Shown here in pieces: positions 1-14,705 of a stretch of 64,000 bases of DNA. A program made the translations under genes and the position numbers. Under the pieces are notes generated by a model. It was not told the origin of the DNA, did no database searches, and saw only the letters and a program-made list of their open reading frames with translations. Numbering within the stretch: the first letter of the stretch is position 1; every line of letters begins with the position of its first letter. The stretch lies in the NCBI GenBank assembly GCA_907165065.1, contig OU015538.1:18057165-18121164 (forward strand), read 5' to 3'. This stretch comes from Caprimulgus europaeus. Its lineage: Eukaryota > Chordata > Aves > Caprimulgiformes > Caprimulgidae.

Positions 1-874
1 TTTACGTTAAAGTTTTCAGGTCTCTCCCTTTTTGATGGAAGCCACAAATTCTGAGGTTTTCTTTTTGACAAACCTGATTCCTTTCACTCAGGAAAATGTT
101 CTTTGTGGTTTTTGTATCTATCTGTGTCCATGCTGCTATCTTGAGTGTGGATTTCCTTAAAAATAAATTTTAAACTTGGACAGTAAGTGATCTTATTCCA
201 ATTTATACACTCTTGAGGTTTGTGTCTATTCTGGAAGATTTTATAGTTGACTTTCAAGTGTTGGTAAAAGTGCAAAGTATATGATGCCATCTAGTCCAGT
301 TCTGCATTCCTCTCACATGGGCTGTGTTGTGGATATACAGCTGTGCAAATAGTTGTGTGGTTCTACATACTGATAAATCCCACCTTCTTATGTCACTGCT
401 CCTTTTGGTAAGTGAAACCTTTAGCAGCCTTTGAATCCAAAAACCTTGTTGGCTTTTAAAATAATTATTTATTTTATTTTCCACATCCTTGCCAAAGCTT
501 TTTATATTCTAACACCTGTCTTCTCTTAGTTATATGTTGTTGGTGGTGCTTCAAGTAGGAAGCTGACTTTATTCAAGGTTGCAGAATATATTTGGCATAT
601 GGCAGTAACATCACGGTTTGTTACCACTCTCAGCTCTGCTAAAGCATCTAGAAATCATTTGGCTATTGACCAACATAGCTAAAGTGATGTCAGGAAGATT
701 GCTTTTTCTATCTAGGGATGTGTCAGCTATTGTAATTGTTTGACCAATCTATTTTCTGACTTATGTGACTTTGGTAATGGTATAAACTAAAAGAAGGGAG
801 ATCTTAAGGAGAGTAGAGTTTTGAACACTGGGTAGCTATGCTCTGGATGATGTAGGTCAGTCCTTTTGCAGATG

Positions 875-910
875 CAGTATGAGATGTAGCTTCAGTATGA
901 GATGTAGCTT
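875..910. repeat. 18-bp perfect tandem duplication
   Basis: The 18-bp unit CAGTATGAGATGTAGCTT occurs twice head to tail, at 875-892 and 893-910, without a mismatch. A perfect two-copy tandem in unique sequence is best read as a fairly recent replication-slippage duplication. It lies in no gene that I can see. Confidence 0.9.
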
Positions 911-2439
911 AATTTATCCCTAAACAACATGTGATAAAATAGTGGCATCCAACCTTTTTATCTTTATGGTACTGAAAATATGTGCAGGGTTGCAAATCCA
1001 CACTGGGACTCTTTTATCTATTTTATCTTTCAGATGTCATTATCTCATCAGATATGTGCTCTAATGCATTGCTGGTTTTGACTAGGTTTTCTTGAAGTAT
1101 AGGAATCAAATCTGGGATCAGCAAAACTTTGATGGATTTTAAATATCAATATTATTAGAAGAAGTTAGGTCAGAATAATGTATAATGAGAGAGGGGTAGG
1201 GGCAGGAAGTGTAAGAACAAGAACACAAGGACAGAAGGGGCTGCTCAAAGAATGTGCCAGTTTGTAAGCCAGAATATGGACCAATTCTTTTTTTGAAATT
1301 AAAATTAATAGTATGTGGTGGTGTTACAGCAAAGAAATAATCTTTATGTTAAAACTTGGTATGAAAATGTGTTGAAAGAAGCTACTTGTAGCAAATTGCA
1401 GATCTCTTTATCAGTCTAAAAAGCCCAGAGATTGTACTATTTCCTGCAAACCGTCAGCTTTTGTGACTTTGTTAATTACTAATCAAAGAGGTTCAGGAAA
1501 TGCCTGAATGAACATGCAACAAATAACAATTTGTACTGAGTATCAAGTTTTCTATTGGTTGAAATAACTTTTATTCTTTGTCTAAGGAGATGTTTGTTCA
1601 ACCCTCTCTATACTTTATTTTTCTGTTTTATCCAGCAGCAGCTGTTACAGTAGCAATAGTAGAAGTAAGTGGGACATGAAAATTCCAGCTTTGGAAAATT
1701 TTTTTATGCCAACTTTGGGATGCTTTCTTGCTTTCTGTGAATGAAATGGGTTAGTTTTTTGTGTGCTCATTTTTGGGAGGATGAATCCTGAGTATATATG
1801 TGTGCAAATAATTTCAAGCACAGGAAAATTTTCACCATAGAAAAGTTAACTACAGTAGTGATTATTAGGGACTACAAGAACCTAAGTTCTATGTTAATAC
1901 ACCAACATAATTACTCTGTCCCGCTCCTTTCTTTGTGAGCAACTGGTAGGTGGTAAGTAATCTCTTTTTAAGCTATTTTCCCCTCAATATGTCAGAGGAA
2001 TTATTTGAAATAATTATGAAAGAGACATAGAATATAAATGTCAGAATAGATGTAGATGGAAAAATATTACTACAGAGGGGTTTCATAATATGTTGGAAAT
2101 GTCATTTATGGCTCTGTTTTAATGAATGGGTAATTAGTTGGCTGAACATCGTCTCACTTCTTAATGGAATCTTAGTGGATTAACTACATGCCTCATTCAT
2201 ATTATCCTACAGAATTTTTCTGCCTTCTTATAATGGATAATCTTTTTGCAGGATGCCAGTATGAAAAAGGAGGGTCTCTTCTAATTTAGAGAATTTGTGA
2301 TTTTGCTCACTGTTAAATGAATGTGGATTCTGCTTTTAAAATACTTAAAATATATATGTTGGTGCTGTTCCTTTACTTCTTTCTGCAGAAATAACCCATG
2401 TTGCTTTGGATATTCGTCCTAACACCTGCATTTTCTGCA

Positions 2440-2525
2440 TTGCTTTGTTTGTTTTGTTGTTTGTTTTTTAAATTACATTTTTACTTTTTTTTTCTTTTTG
2501 TGAGGGTTTTGGTTTGTTTTTTTGC
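2440..2525. repeat. T/G-rich low-complexity tract
   Basis: This stretch is a mixture of TTTG and TTTTG words and T runs. Such T/G-rich low-complexity tracts are common in bird introns and intergenic DNA. I see no repeat-family identity or coding content. Confidence 0.7.
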
Positions 2526-5500
2526 ATTGCCTTATTAGTTGCTTCTTGACATCACCTAAGAGATTTCACCTTTAGAGGTCCTGGTTCCTTTGTTGAAAGG
2601 GTGACTCCAGTCCCATATAGCTGTGGTTGCCAGAGGTCTCTCTTAGTATCTCCAGGCAATGCTCCATTTTTTAGTAGTGTGGTAGGTGAAGGCAAGAACA
2701 TGCCATTCTGCACCTTGCATTTCTTAGACACATCTATTGTATCCAGAAAACTGTGATATCTTTTCTAATGCACACACATACTGTTTGGACAAAACTGTTT
2801 GCTTATGGTTGCCAAACCTCTTAGACCTGTCTCACATCCATGCTATCAATTGGACTGTACTGACAAATGTCACTTCTGAGCTTTCAGGTTCAGTTTGGGG
2901 TTTGAGTTTGGAGGTTATGGCTGTTATGTGTGCAATTACATAGAGATCAACAAGAGTAGGAGGTGTGTGGTGTTATGTAAAATCAAATACTTCTTGCCTT
3001 AAAAATCTCCTAATATAAACACTTAAGATTGTCTCTGGATTTAAGTGTTGATTTCCAAGTTTTTATATTTTGAATCCCAGAAAGTTTAAAAGCCTCAAAT
3101 ACAGATGTCAATTGTTGACTCTCCCTAAATGTACACAAAGAAAACCCAGTTTAGCTGTTTGCTTTTCCTTATATATGAACATGTTCCTGTAGGAACATGG
3201 TTATTTCCATACAAGCTTTTAACATGTAAACCCTACTTTTTGCCTTCCTTAGTGTGCATCACATCTTTGTTATATATACACTTTGCAGTTAGTGTTACGT
3301 GTTTTCCAACACCTATTTCTAATTGGGCAGAAGGTTGCCAAGGCATTTAATAAATAAATAAATCTATTTAACATTTAGCTCTGGTGTTTGCCCTAAAGCT
3401 ATAATTACCTAGGTAATTTTTTCATATCACCTGCATGTAAACTCCTGCATTAGGTTATAACTTACAAATAACCCCTTGTCTGAGGCACTGTGTTTCTTGT
3501 TTGTGCTACATTCACTTTTATGTGTTTCTAGGATGTACTGATAATTTTCTACAACATAAGTAAGTGGACTTTATGATAGACAGTTAAGAACAAAAGCAAG
3601 TTATCATGGTTCTGTCTTTTCACTGAACCAGGAGTTAACATAATTCCTGAAGTCTGTTGTGACAGATGAGAATCGAGGTATTCGAAGAGAGAGAGAAGAA
3701 TAAATACTTCATTTTTTCTTAATTGATGGGAATTTTTCCTGTTGCAATTTCAGAGAGTCCTGGTACAGTTGGGAGGAAAAGAAATTGAATATCAATATTA
3801 TGTGGTCTTTGTTAATATGAAGGAACATGTATCTGTTTGTTTTATTTAAAAAAAAATCTCTTCTAATTTTCTGAATCAGCACCAGACGATGTTATCTACT
3901 ACATTATACCTTTCAGTAACATTTATATGCTTAGAAAAAACAAGGTTTCAGCTAAAATAACTTGGATTTATAGTTTGTTTTCATTTTATTTTATTTACCA
4001 TCTAGCAAAGTGGTATTTGCACTGAAATTTGGTATCTCAGCTGAACCATTATATTCAGCTGTAATTAGAATAAACTGTTGGCATGAATTACTGTACATTC
4101 GTTTTAGAGATCTGTTTGGAGACAACGATTTCTTACCAAAGCAGAGACAGCAATTTGCTGTCTAGCTTTGTACGTTCACAAAATACACTTAGTGTTTAAT
4201 TAATTATGTCATTAGGAACCTATTATCTTGCCTCAAAAAACTGATTTTAAAAGTAGGCATGTTTTCTGTAAAATGTGACATTGTAGCATTGAAATCTAAT
4301 TGTGATTCATTCTTAAGGTTTTACTCTTGCTTTTCTTTCTTCATCAAAATTGAAAGGTGTATAAACAGGTTATAAGTAATTCTCAGTATTGTTGTATGCA
4401 CTAAGGAAGAAAAAGTAATTCTTTAAAGGCCAACTTTATTGTTCAATGGCATTAATCAGATAGTGTCCAATAAGATACATTCTGGAAAAATAGGGTTTTT
4501 TCCTTCATTTTAAGAGTTGTCCACAAACATAGTAGAATTTTACTTAGCTCTTCAGTGTTCAGAACAATGTAATTAGTATTATATGTGGGCAAGTTTCATC
4601 CTATCAAATACTGTTTGTTATGACTATCTCAGCTACAGTTAATTCTTGCAGTTTGTTCAGCTTTGAGGGCTTCCCAGTATTTCACTGATGGTCTGTAATT
4701 GGTTTTCTTACCGATCTGGATGATCTGAGCAAATAATTAGGGATTCTAGGCTCTATCTTTTCCTTTCCTTCATTCCACAAAGAAAACCTTTATATTTGAC
4801 GAGGTACAGAACTCTAACGTCTGGGAAGTCTCCTGAGGAATGAAACAGAACAGCCAAAGCCACAGTTACTTGCTATTTAAAAGGCTTTATGACCACTTTT
4901 CTCTTGTCAGTTGGAAACAGTAATATTTGTATAGAAGTTTTATGTTCTTACTTTATAGCACCTAAGCTTGTTTTTTACACAGTGATATATTGAGAGGCAT
5001 TTGTAAAAATATTTGTTGATGTTGATGTAACATATTACAGGCCAGACATAAGGAAAGAGTCCAGACAAAGTCAGGCTAATAAGGAAAGGTATGTCTGTGA
5101 ACTACACAAGTTAGGGTTATGGGTCTTTTTAAAATGAGACTGGATACACCTGGTTACATCTGAATTGCAGGACTAGCCTAAAGCTTTTCTGGTCTCTACA
5201 GTAGTGTCTCCATTCTGAAGAGATCGACCCTTTATGAGGGTCATAGATTAAATTAGCATATGATTTCCAATACATGTTTAGGCATTATGTTTACTACATG
5301 ATCTGTAATGAAATTTTGCAGAAGAAAAAACAAATCTGAGAAGTTCAGTGGTCTGTTCTTAACTATATTTTGTCTCATGTACTGTGTTCTAGGCATTTAT
5401 TATACCCTTCTGCACTGTTGAATTGCCTAGAGACAAATTGATCAGTTTATGCCTTATCCCAAGACTGACATTTTTATGGTGCCCAGAAGATAGAGTTTTA

Positions 5501-7560
5501 AAATTCTAGTATTTGAAAAATGGTCTTGATATCAGCGGGAAACAAACCACAGTTCTGTGCAAAAGGAAGGTCATATTATGCTACTGAGGAAGGAGTAGTT
5601 TGCCTGTTCAAAATATAAAGACTGAGACCTTCCAAGCTGCTTAAGCAATTTGTGCTTCTTGGTTCCCTCTGTTTTGATAGGAACAAATATCCTGAGATGG
5701 GGACATGTGTTAAAGCCTGGACTAACAATCTGAGATAAGTGTCTGAATGAATGCTGAGTTTAATTCACAGACAAACAGCTGTGTTTCAGAATGCATTTCC
5801 TTTTTTATTTTTTTTTGAGAATTGTAAAGAGCAGCTGTTCTTTTTACTCTGCAGCTATTTTTGAACTCTGCTTACTCCTCTCCTCCTCTCACTCCCAATT
5901 TATGACCTGAGCTTTGAAAACTCGTAGTTAATCCAATCTTGAATATTTTTAATCCCCTGCTGACTAGTCATGATGAGGCATGAATGACTCCTGTCTCTTG
6001 GGTGAACACTCTGATGGGGGCATTATACAGCTATGTGATCCCACTGAAGGCCTAAGACTGTTTCTGAATCCTTGCTTTCTACTGCCCCCATGCAGTTTAT
6101 TCTTGTCTCACGGCTCTCCGCTGAATCTTTTGCTGACAGATTCCTTCAAATACACCTCTTCACTCTATCTCACTGGTTTCTTTAGTGTGTCCCTCATTCT
6201 TTCCATTTCCAAACCAGAATATCTATAAAGAAGTCATCTGTAATGAATAAGTCTTCCATACATGCATGTGCTTTTCATACTCTGCAATGCTCTTCTCTCC
6301 ACCCCTCAAAGCAGAAGAATCTGTATAGACCCTTTTCCTCCACAGACATGCTGTAGGCAATTTAACCAATTTCACTTCTCAACCGGAATTTTTATTTAGT
6401 ACATTTTTCTGTGCTTTATTTAAAGCCACCTGCCTAGTTTTCCCTCTCTTTTGGAGACTTCCCTGCCAGGAGTCTGAATGCTGCTGATCATAGAGGCAGG
6501 ATTCAATTCAGAAAAACACAGCAAGCATAATTTACCTTTCAGCTTCCAGCCCCTATGTTGTGTCAAGGTTTTGTTTTTGCTTTCAGTGAAGGCACAAGCT
6601 CTCACAAAGATTGTTTTGGCTGTCTTTAAAACATGGGAAATTTTTCTTTTCATCTTTTATAGTCTAAAATTTTAACACAAATCCCTAATAGACAAACCCA
6701 GTAGGCACTCTTAATGTGACAAAGAATTATTTTATAATCAGACGACAAAATGTCAAAAGTCTGTATCAGATAAAGGAGAAAAATAGCCTTACCTCATCTG
6801 TTGACCTGTGTTCTGAGTCAGTAAACTAGAAGAAGAAGCAAAACTTAAGTAAGAACTATTCGGAAGGGCCTGCTTCAAGCACTGGTCCAATGAACACTGC
6901 TTTTTAGCTTGTGATTTACATGGAGTTATAAGCACAAGGCATCTTAATTTTTAAGTAAACAGACGAGAAATTGTTTAGAGAAACTTGAAGAAAGTTGGAT
7001 TGATCACATCTTAGTCCTTAGATACTTATGAAAGGTATCTCAATAGGTACCTGTATTTTAATATTCTTGGTTTGAGACTACATTGGGTGTTCAAATACTG
7101 AAATACATATAAAGTCCAGTACATATACAAACATTTCATATTAAGAATGTGCATAATATTGATATAATCAACATTTTGGCCTCTTCTGAGCATTTTAAAG
7201 GTAAGATGCAGCAGACTGACGGTGACTTCACAATTTTGCAGTGTAAGTTTATTTGACCATAATATTCATCTGATACTTTACAAGCTAAAATATCATTTCT
7301 GCAGAATAGTCAGAATACAGTTAATTAGCAAAGCGCTGACCAGGCAGAAACCCAGATCTTTCTAAAATGTTAAGATGACAGTAAGCTGATCCTGCAAGTT
7401 TGCTATGTTTTTAATTGTCTGCTTGTGGCAAGCTTGCCCAATATTGATGCATACACATGGTGCAATAGGCATGCTAAATACCTCCTCACAAAAAACTAAT
7501 GTAAACTTAACTTTGGTTTTGCAGACAAACTGCTGTAAATCCAGAATGAGCCAATGTTGA

Positions 7561-7581
7561 TTTTTTTTTTTTTTTTTTTTT
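7561..7581. repeat. Poly-T tract (T21)
   Basis: An uninterrupted run of 21 T. It could be a bare mononucleotide microsatellite or the reverse complement of an old poly-A tail. Nothing beside it looks like a retrocopy, so I treat it as a simple repeat. Confidence 0.9.
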
Positions 7582-10500
7582 AAAGGTAACCTTGGTAAAA
7601 GGTCTTAGATAGCTGAATTGATTTAGCTAATCTCAGGAAGGCAGAAGACCACTGCAATTTTGCTTTATCCTTTCAAAAAACCCATAGGTTTTGCTGACTG
7701 CTTCTGCTTCCAGCTTGCGGTAATTGGTGGCAAACACAAAGCTAATTCCTTATTATACAGTATTTTCAGGGGGTTAATAGGTAAGCTGTTGAGTACAAAA
7801 TTGTAAGTCAATAAGGTGGCATGTTGGAGAACAAAGATCTGTAAATCACATTCTCCATTGTTCCAGTTTTGTTTTATGTCTCTTATCAGTGTTCTTTTAT
7901 GTAGATTCACTTTACGTAAAGTAATGCATAACTAAAAGGTGCCCGTAGTAGGTTGGCACAGATCACAGTGAGGACTTGATCACCCATAGCCAAATTCAAA
8001 GTTCTGTATGTGTGTATCTATTAGGAGTTTACAGGGTAAGGAATTTGTAAAAGGAGGAGGCCTAAGAAAAATGGATTATTTACAACAGTAGAATGGATAT
8101 CATAGTTAGAGAAGGATAATATGATAAAGTGTAACACTTTTATCAAAGTCTTCTAGCTGCAATAAAATAAATTCTCACCCTTCTTACCACAGAGGAGAAC
8201 AGATGAAAATATAAATTTGGAGCTCATTTATTGTTTCTTACTCTGATTTTATCCCATTTGTTTTTCCTTTTTATTGACAGTTTCATTTTCCAATTAGGAT
8301 AATAACATCATATTCTTTCTCTAATTGTGTATATTTAAGTCTCTTTGTGGGAGATTTGTGTTAGCATAAAGAAATCCAGCTGAAATGGGGCTTTCTCTTC
8401 TATCATCATGGGCAAGCTTTGTAATCTGAAACTAAAGTACTCTTATTACAATGGCTCCCTCGCCCCTACTTACATCCTTACTTCGTTCTGAAAACGATAA
8501 AAATAATATAAAAACTAAAACAGGCAAGAAGATAGCAAGGCTCTGAAGACTGAGGGTCTTTAATGGATCTAGAGTTTTACGTCCATTCATTTAGAAGGGT
8601 GTGTCTGCTGTTGCAAAGAGGTAAGGTGAGCTCCTCAGAGAACTCTTAAGGCTGTTACCTCCCATTTGTTTCAGAACCTTATTCCTAAGGCATTAAGTTC
8701 CCTTAGGATGTTTTACATACAGAAAGGCTACCAGCTCAAGTGTGTGTTCCATATCAATCTTCGCACAGTTCTATATTTCTAGAGTGAATTTCACATTCTG
8801 GAGTATAACAGGAACTGTTTAACACATGGTTAATTATTCTGCTACAGAGCTGTCTGCATTACACAGAAGGAAAAGGAAGAAGAGGTGGAGTGTGGTTTCT
8901 GTGTTGTATTTACCTGAAGCGTATTTGGATTTGTTGATTTTGCATGGATATGGGAATTAGCGCGGAAGAGAAAGCAACACCCATACATGCTATCTTAAGA
9001 GATGAAGCAGAAGATAAAAGGGTTTGGTTTCTTAGCTTTGGGTTTTCTGCCAGATAGAAACTGGTACCTGTATTTCTCATATTCTCTACTGGTGTTTGAG
9101 GGCCTTTCTTTTCTCTTGAAGGGATAGTAACATGGTATTAAAAAGAGATAAAATAAGATAAATCTTGCAGAATGTCATTGTAAAGTACTCCTTCCTGCCT
9201 CTTAAGAGAGTAAACAACCAAAGACATGGGAACTTTCTTCTGATATGATGAAAGAGCAGTTGTGCAGGGGGCAGAATTCAGCTCTCTAGAATAGAGACAG
9301 TTGCAGACACAATATTTTTAAAATTAGATTTAATCCCTTTTAATTCTGTGGGATATCTGAAGCTAAGGATGTAGAATGGAACTAGCAACATGTATAGTAG
9401 CTGAACCAAAACATTTAGATTGGGAACTAACATCTATTTATTGTTTTATTTGTGGTGATTTATACAGCTGTGTGAGAGATCGGTTTATTTATGAATAGCA
9501 ACGCTAACAAATTAATAACATCACCAGCATGCTGCAAAGGTGCTGACCTTTAGAAAGGAAGAGCTGTAACACAAAGAAGGTTGACTTCATTAGAATCTAT
9601 TAGATGCTTTTGCAACCAGTCCCAAGGGTGGAATTTCAGATAAGCCAGAACTGTGGAGCACCTGACAAATCATTAGGAAGGTAAGCTCCATTTCACCAGA
9701 ATAACCGTACATCTGAATGTGAGGACATGTGCGTGAATAGTAGCTTCACTGTTCTCAATGATTTGGATTTAGGTAAAATCTTGTTTATTTTTTGTTGTGC
9801 AATAAATATTTCCAGCTACTGGTATGACTAGCTAGATGGCTACAGTTCGGGTGAATTGCCATTTTAAAATGAATTACTCTCCCAGAATTATTCTGGAGAG
9901 CTTCCCAACTGACTTCACTACAGCATGTTATTGTCAGCTGCCAGACCTCAGGCTAGTTTTGACACTTTTATCCTTATTTTTATTATTTTTTTAAACCAGT
10001 AGAATGTGCAGATTTTAAGGCATTTTTATGAGCATTTTCCCTTTGTGTATTTACTGAGTAGAAAAGGGATGAAGGTGCAATAGAGCTCTTGAGGCTATTT
10101 AATAGAACCCTTAAATACTTGTTCTGAAGTTTGTGATGATTTGAACTTAGATCTGTCAACTTGACTTAAAATTACTGCTCATACTGTTTTCTGTTGGAAA
10201 AGAACATATTCTAGGTCAATAGGAAGTTAGCTGTGATGTTCTCTTTTCTGACATCCTATCAAATAATTTGTCATATATCCTGTTATGGATGTGGGATTAG
10301 TAATTCTAAGAAGTTTTGTGTGTCATATTTCAATAGTGCTTTTCTTTCCCAATCCTGTTTCTGATAAAGTCTATGTGAAATTATTAAATAGCTAAGGAAT
10401 ACAGACTTGGATGTTAAGATTCACTAACATCATTATCTTGTATTTCCATATGGAAAAGGACTCCAGCTGAGCCATTGGGATGCCCCTTCTCGTTCTGTAT

Positions 10501-13500
10501 GCATTTTTAAGCGAGGAGAAAGCCTGCTTTTCATTTTAACCATTTGTCATCAGGATGTCTGTTTTGTACAATAACAGCAAATGAGAAAATTCCCAATGCT
10601 GGACCGAAACTGAAATGATCAGTGCTTTCAGATTACAAGGTTCACTTTCAATGCTCTTATGAATATTAATGTGCTTGAAATGCTCTAGAAATATTTAGGG
10701 GAGGAAAAATACTACGGGATCAGTTTGTTGACTCCATAGTCTAATTATGTTGACTGATTCTTTACTAAACAAGAGCCAACGTGCTTAAATTTAGACAAAT
10801 TAAGTTCATTGACATGTTTATCTGCTTATACCTGTAATTCTTTTATGTAAGTTTAAGGGAATTTCAGAGAGATGGCTTGTTAAACCACGGTAGAGTAGAA
10901 AACACTGGTCCAAGATACACTAGATGATTATCCATGGCAAATGTATTGTTTGCTATTAATTTAATTTTCACAGTCTTGAAAATATTTTTCCTTAAAATCT
11001 GACACATCAAAAGCTTTTGTTAAATGTTTTGCAGTCTGTATAAAAAAATCTTTACAGGAAGTTGTACAAAAACACTAACACTCATTACGAGTGCAGTCAA
11101 CAAGATTTGCAAGAGAAATGGTAAAGCATTAAAGACCCTTGACCTTAGTTTTCATGAGGAAAGAAGCCCACAAAGCTCTCTGAGTCATGTGGGGGTAAAC
11201 GAGGCAGGGCTCCTTCCCGTTTTGTTTTTATTGCAGAGAAAAGCTTTGCAGTAAAAGAATATTTGTATTCAGGTTTTTTGAAGTCATTTGAGGATAAAAA
11301 GTAAAAAAATGTGTAACAGAAGTTTCTGGTGGAATGTGAGAAAAGGTGAAATCTCACAGGAATGTGAGGACAAAACTATAAAAGGTGAAAGACTGAAATA
11401 AGGCCAGAATAGTGTTTTCTTTATTCAGCCTGGTGTTCTCCTCCACAAGAATGAAAGGATTGACTCTAAAGTCGCAGCAAATGTGACCGATCTGATGTTG
11501 ATTGTATCAACTGCACGATACACACACAGAGATCTGATGGTTCAGGATAACTACACAGAAATACACACTACTCTTCACAGGAGAACTCTGTTTTTAAGTC
11601 AATGGTAAATATTTTTCAAGTGAAAGCACACTTCAGACAAAGGTAAGGGTTATAAACTTTCATATGAGGAATATTTCTGGTATTGTGTATTATTGTCAAG
11701 AAAAGAAGGACTTCAACAGAGAGACAAGACAGCTTGATTTAACTTCATATTAACTTCTTACTCATTTTAACTCAGTGTATTGCATTCGTTAGTCTTTGAT
11801 GTTATCTCTAAAAATAGCACTTGAAAGGGCTGATGAATTAGATTTTATGACATGAAAATGTCATCTCTGAAACAATCAGATATTATACAAGATGTGACAG
11901 TGCCCAATGAACAAATTGGGAGCAAAACATTCCTGTCTTTCCCTTAGGTGTGGGTTGAACTCTAACTTTGGATATAGGTTAAGTTCTGTGGACTTAATAG
12001 CTGGTTGATTTTGTTTGGTTTGGGGTTTTTTTTGTTGTTGCCTTTTTTTTTTTTTTATTGCTTCTGAGGTCCTTAACTACTATTCAAAAGCTCTCCTCAG
12101 TTTTAACTGCCTGGTTTTGTACAACAGGTTAAATTCAGGAGTGATAGTAAATGTGTATAATTTATAGTGTGGCAGAAAGGATAGGAAAGATGTTCTGAAG
12201 AGTGGCTTCTTCTGGGCATATGGTAAATTAACCTTTTTAAAAAATTAAGTACACGTTTTTGTTGAAATTTATAAAGGATGGTGAAATCATAATAAAAAGA
12301 CATCATTATAATAATATTACAACTGTTATGAGGATATAAAGTGCTGTATATTCAGTGAAAGCAAAACATTTGCTGAAAGCAATCTAGATTGAATCCTCTA
12401 TATAGTACAAATATCTTCAATAATGAATTAATTCCTCTAGTCTAGTTAGCCTGCTATTGTATGAGTCCCAGCTCAAAGTCCTGTTTGATGTGAACAAAAC
12501 TTTCTCAGTGCTGATGATCATTGACTCATGCAACTCCAGAGTACAGCCTATATGGTTCCAAGTGGGTGCTATATTGTTTATCCCTGTTAAAGGGCAGTGT
12601 TTTAGTTACAGTGATGTTGTTTGTTCATTTTACTTCCTCTGGTATGACAGCTATTCCTTTTTGTTTCATTGTTTGTTTTGGGTTAGTTTTATTTAAAGCA
12701 TTAAGAACACAGAAAGAGACTCTTTGTAATCATTTACTCTCCAGTACACACATACCTGTGCTTCTGTCGCTACTTGAGATTGTCCCTTTTTCTCATGGTC
12801 GCTTTAATATTCTTAATTCCACATTAAAGAAATGTAATAAATTTTAAATGTCTGCTCTAAGCCATGAAAGCATTTAAAATGGTCTTTCTGATACAGACTA
12901 AACTGATTAATAGGCAAGTTAAAGTTCCAGCATCATGCTTTTTTGATTCTTGTCATTGAAAACCTGACTACAAAAATCAAGCATGATATTTAAAGACTCT
13001 TCAAATTCATAGCTTAAAATGTAAAAGACTTGGACTAAAAGACTTTGCCTAGATGGAAGGGGGATTGAAATTTTGCTTAGAATTAATGAATACTGCTCAT
13101 TTTTCAATTAATTAATTTATAATGTTTATTAGTGGTGAATATTGCGTACATTGAACTGCAAGGGTCATTGAAGGTACATAGAACTGGAGCCAAAAAACCG
13201 CTATCAGTGTCCTTGAGTACTAAAGGGATTTTGATTTAACCACAAAATAAGTCTAGAATTGCTCATAACACTTAAAGATCTGTCAATTTACTGTTCTTCA
13301 CTTACACCCCTTTCATTTGGTGTTCAAGTGTATATTTTGTGATGGGAGTTCAGCACACAGACCACAGTTGTTAGCAGTGCAGCAGGTTTGAAGCTAGCTC
13401 TGCTGAGAGATTAGTGCAGATAAATGCATTGATTCTCCCTGGTCAAGCTCTTCATAGGAGTTCAGGTGTTTGCATTGAGTATAGTGGTTAAAAAAAAAAA

Positions 13501-14650
13501 TGAAATGTAGAGTAAAGAATACTTTATAATACTGATAGTTTTAAAGCTTTTTTTTCAGCTAAGTCATAATGTGAAAAAGAAATAGAAATGTCTTTTTTTG
13601 GTCCATGTTATAATTTTGACAGTACTCTGTCTACCTCATCTCTCCTCAATTTAAGTGCAATGCCTACAGCCCTTAACCTGAGGGACTTTTTCCCCCTCTC
13701 CCACCTTTTCTTAAAGAAAACTAAAAACTAGAAAAATGCTCACTGAAATTTCGGAATCAAAAACTTTTTACTTTTCCTTCTGTATTCTCTGCTTACACAT
13801 ATGCTGTAGGAGGAGGATTCCTTTGGCAAATGAAAGAAAAAAGGAACTGAATTTACAGTAGACTCCGAGTGTCTGATCCCAGGAGGTGTGCATCAAATGA
13901 GTAGCTACTTGTAAAGTCTCGTTGCTGAAAGTGAAACTGCAGGTACCCAGCATCTCCACTCTCAGAGTCTAATATTGTGATTTTGTTGGAGCCCAACTTT
14001 AGTACTTGGGAAGGTGACATTGCTTTTGTAATACAACAATATATAGTGTTGTTCAGTGCAGTCTTTGGTTCAGTATTTTGTGTGATCAAATTTAAAGCTG
14101 CAAAAGCTTGAAGAAAAGCTACCTGGCAAACACTCTCTCACTGAGGATATTTTTTCAAAGCTTTTGTATCTATGGAGAGTTAAATTAGGGTCGATGGAGA
14201 ATTTAAAGTTAAGAATTAATTAGGGTAGGGTGAAGTAGTAAAAATCTTGATGGAGGAAATCATTGAGGACACCAGCGAAGGGCAGAAAAGTCAAACATAT
14301 AAAAAAAAAAAAGTAATCTATTGTAGAAAATATAATGAGAAGATATACTGTGAGAGTCCCACCTACTCATTCTTAACTAACTGAAAAATAATGTGTTGTA
14401 ATTATGCATGTCAAGTATATATGATTATGGTTACTTGCTGCTTGAAAGTACTGGCAGAAATATCTGTATAATGTGATCTTAACCATAATAACTGAATTAG
14501 AGAGAAGTTCTTTTTCTAATAAGTCAAAAAGTGTTCTATAGAAATCAAAAGGAAATAGAAAGTCTTTAAAAATTTTACTTGACACAGAATAACATAGCTA
14601 TTATTTGTACTTTGCTGTTAATTAATAACCCCAAATCTGGGCACCTAGTA
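7582..14650. other. AT-rich noncoding DNA, no gene seen
   Basis: No gene is recognisable. The longest frame is 108 codons (12521-12847) and shows no known domain. A T/G-rich tract lies at about 12004-12056, including a T14 run. The part from about 10430 to 10700 has balanced, non-repetitive composition with scattered homeodomain-like ATTA words and may be a conserved noncoding element; that is an impression and not a demonstration. Confidence 0.6.
12004..12056. repeat. T/G-rich tract ending in T14
   Basis: A TTTG-rich and GGGGTTTT-like tract that runs into 14 consecutive T at 12043-12056. It is low-complexity sequence of the kind typical of bird noncoding DNA. Confidence 0.75.
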
Positions 14651-14651
14651 G

Positions 14652-14700
14652 AATCTTGGCACCACTGAGCTCAATGATAAAAACTCTATTGACATATTAG
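14652..14700. repeat. Possible fragment of an old amniote repeat (CACTGAxxTCAATG motif)
   Basis: This stretch reads CACCACTGAGCTCAATG and, after a short gap, CTCTATTGACAT. I recall an old, partly palindromic amniote repeat with CCACTGAAGTCAATGG and CCCATTGACTTCAATGGG blocks, possibly related to Harbinger-like MITEs such as Chompy of crocodilians. The match is short and diverged. Family assignment is from memory and tentative. Confidence 0.35.
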
Positions 14701-14705
14701 GAATA

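Larger units (their letters stand above)
1..7560. other. AT-rich noncoding DNA, no gene seen
   Basis: I see no gene here. Open frames are short (82 codons at most, 5980-6228), lack recognisable domains and have random-looking composition. The DNA holds T/G-rich tracts, for example 2440-2525, a short AATA run near 3348-3363 and otherwise unique-looking sequence. The part around 4010-4160 is less simple in composition and could be a conserved noncoding element, but only an alignment would show that. Intron versus intergenic cannot be decided. Confidence 0.65.
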
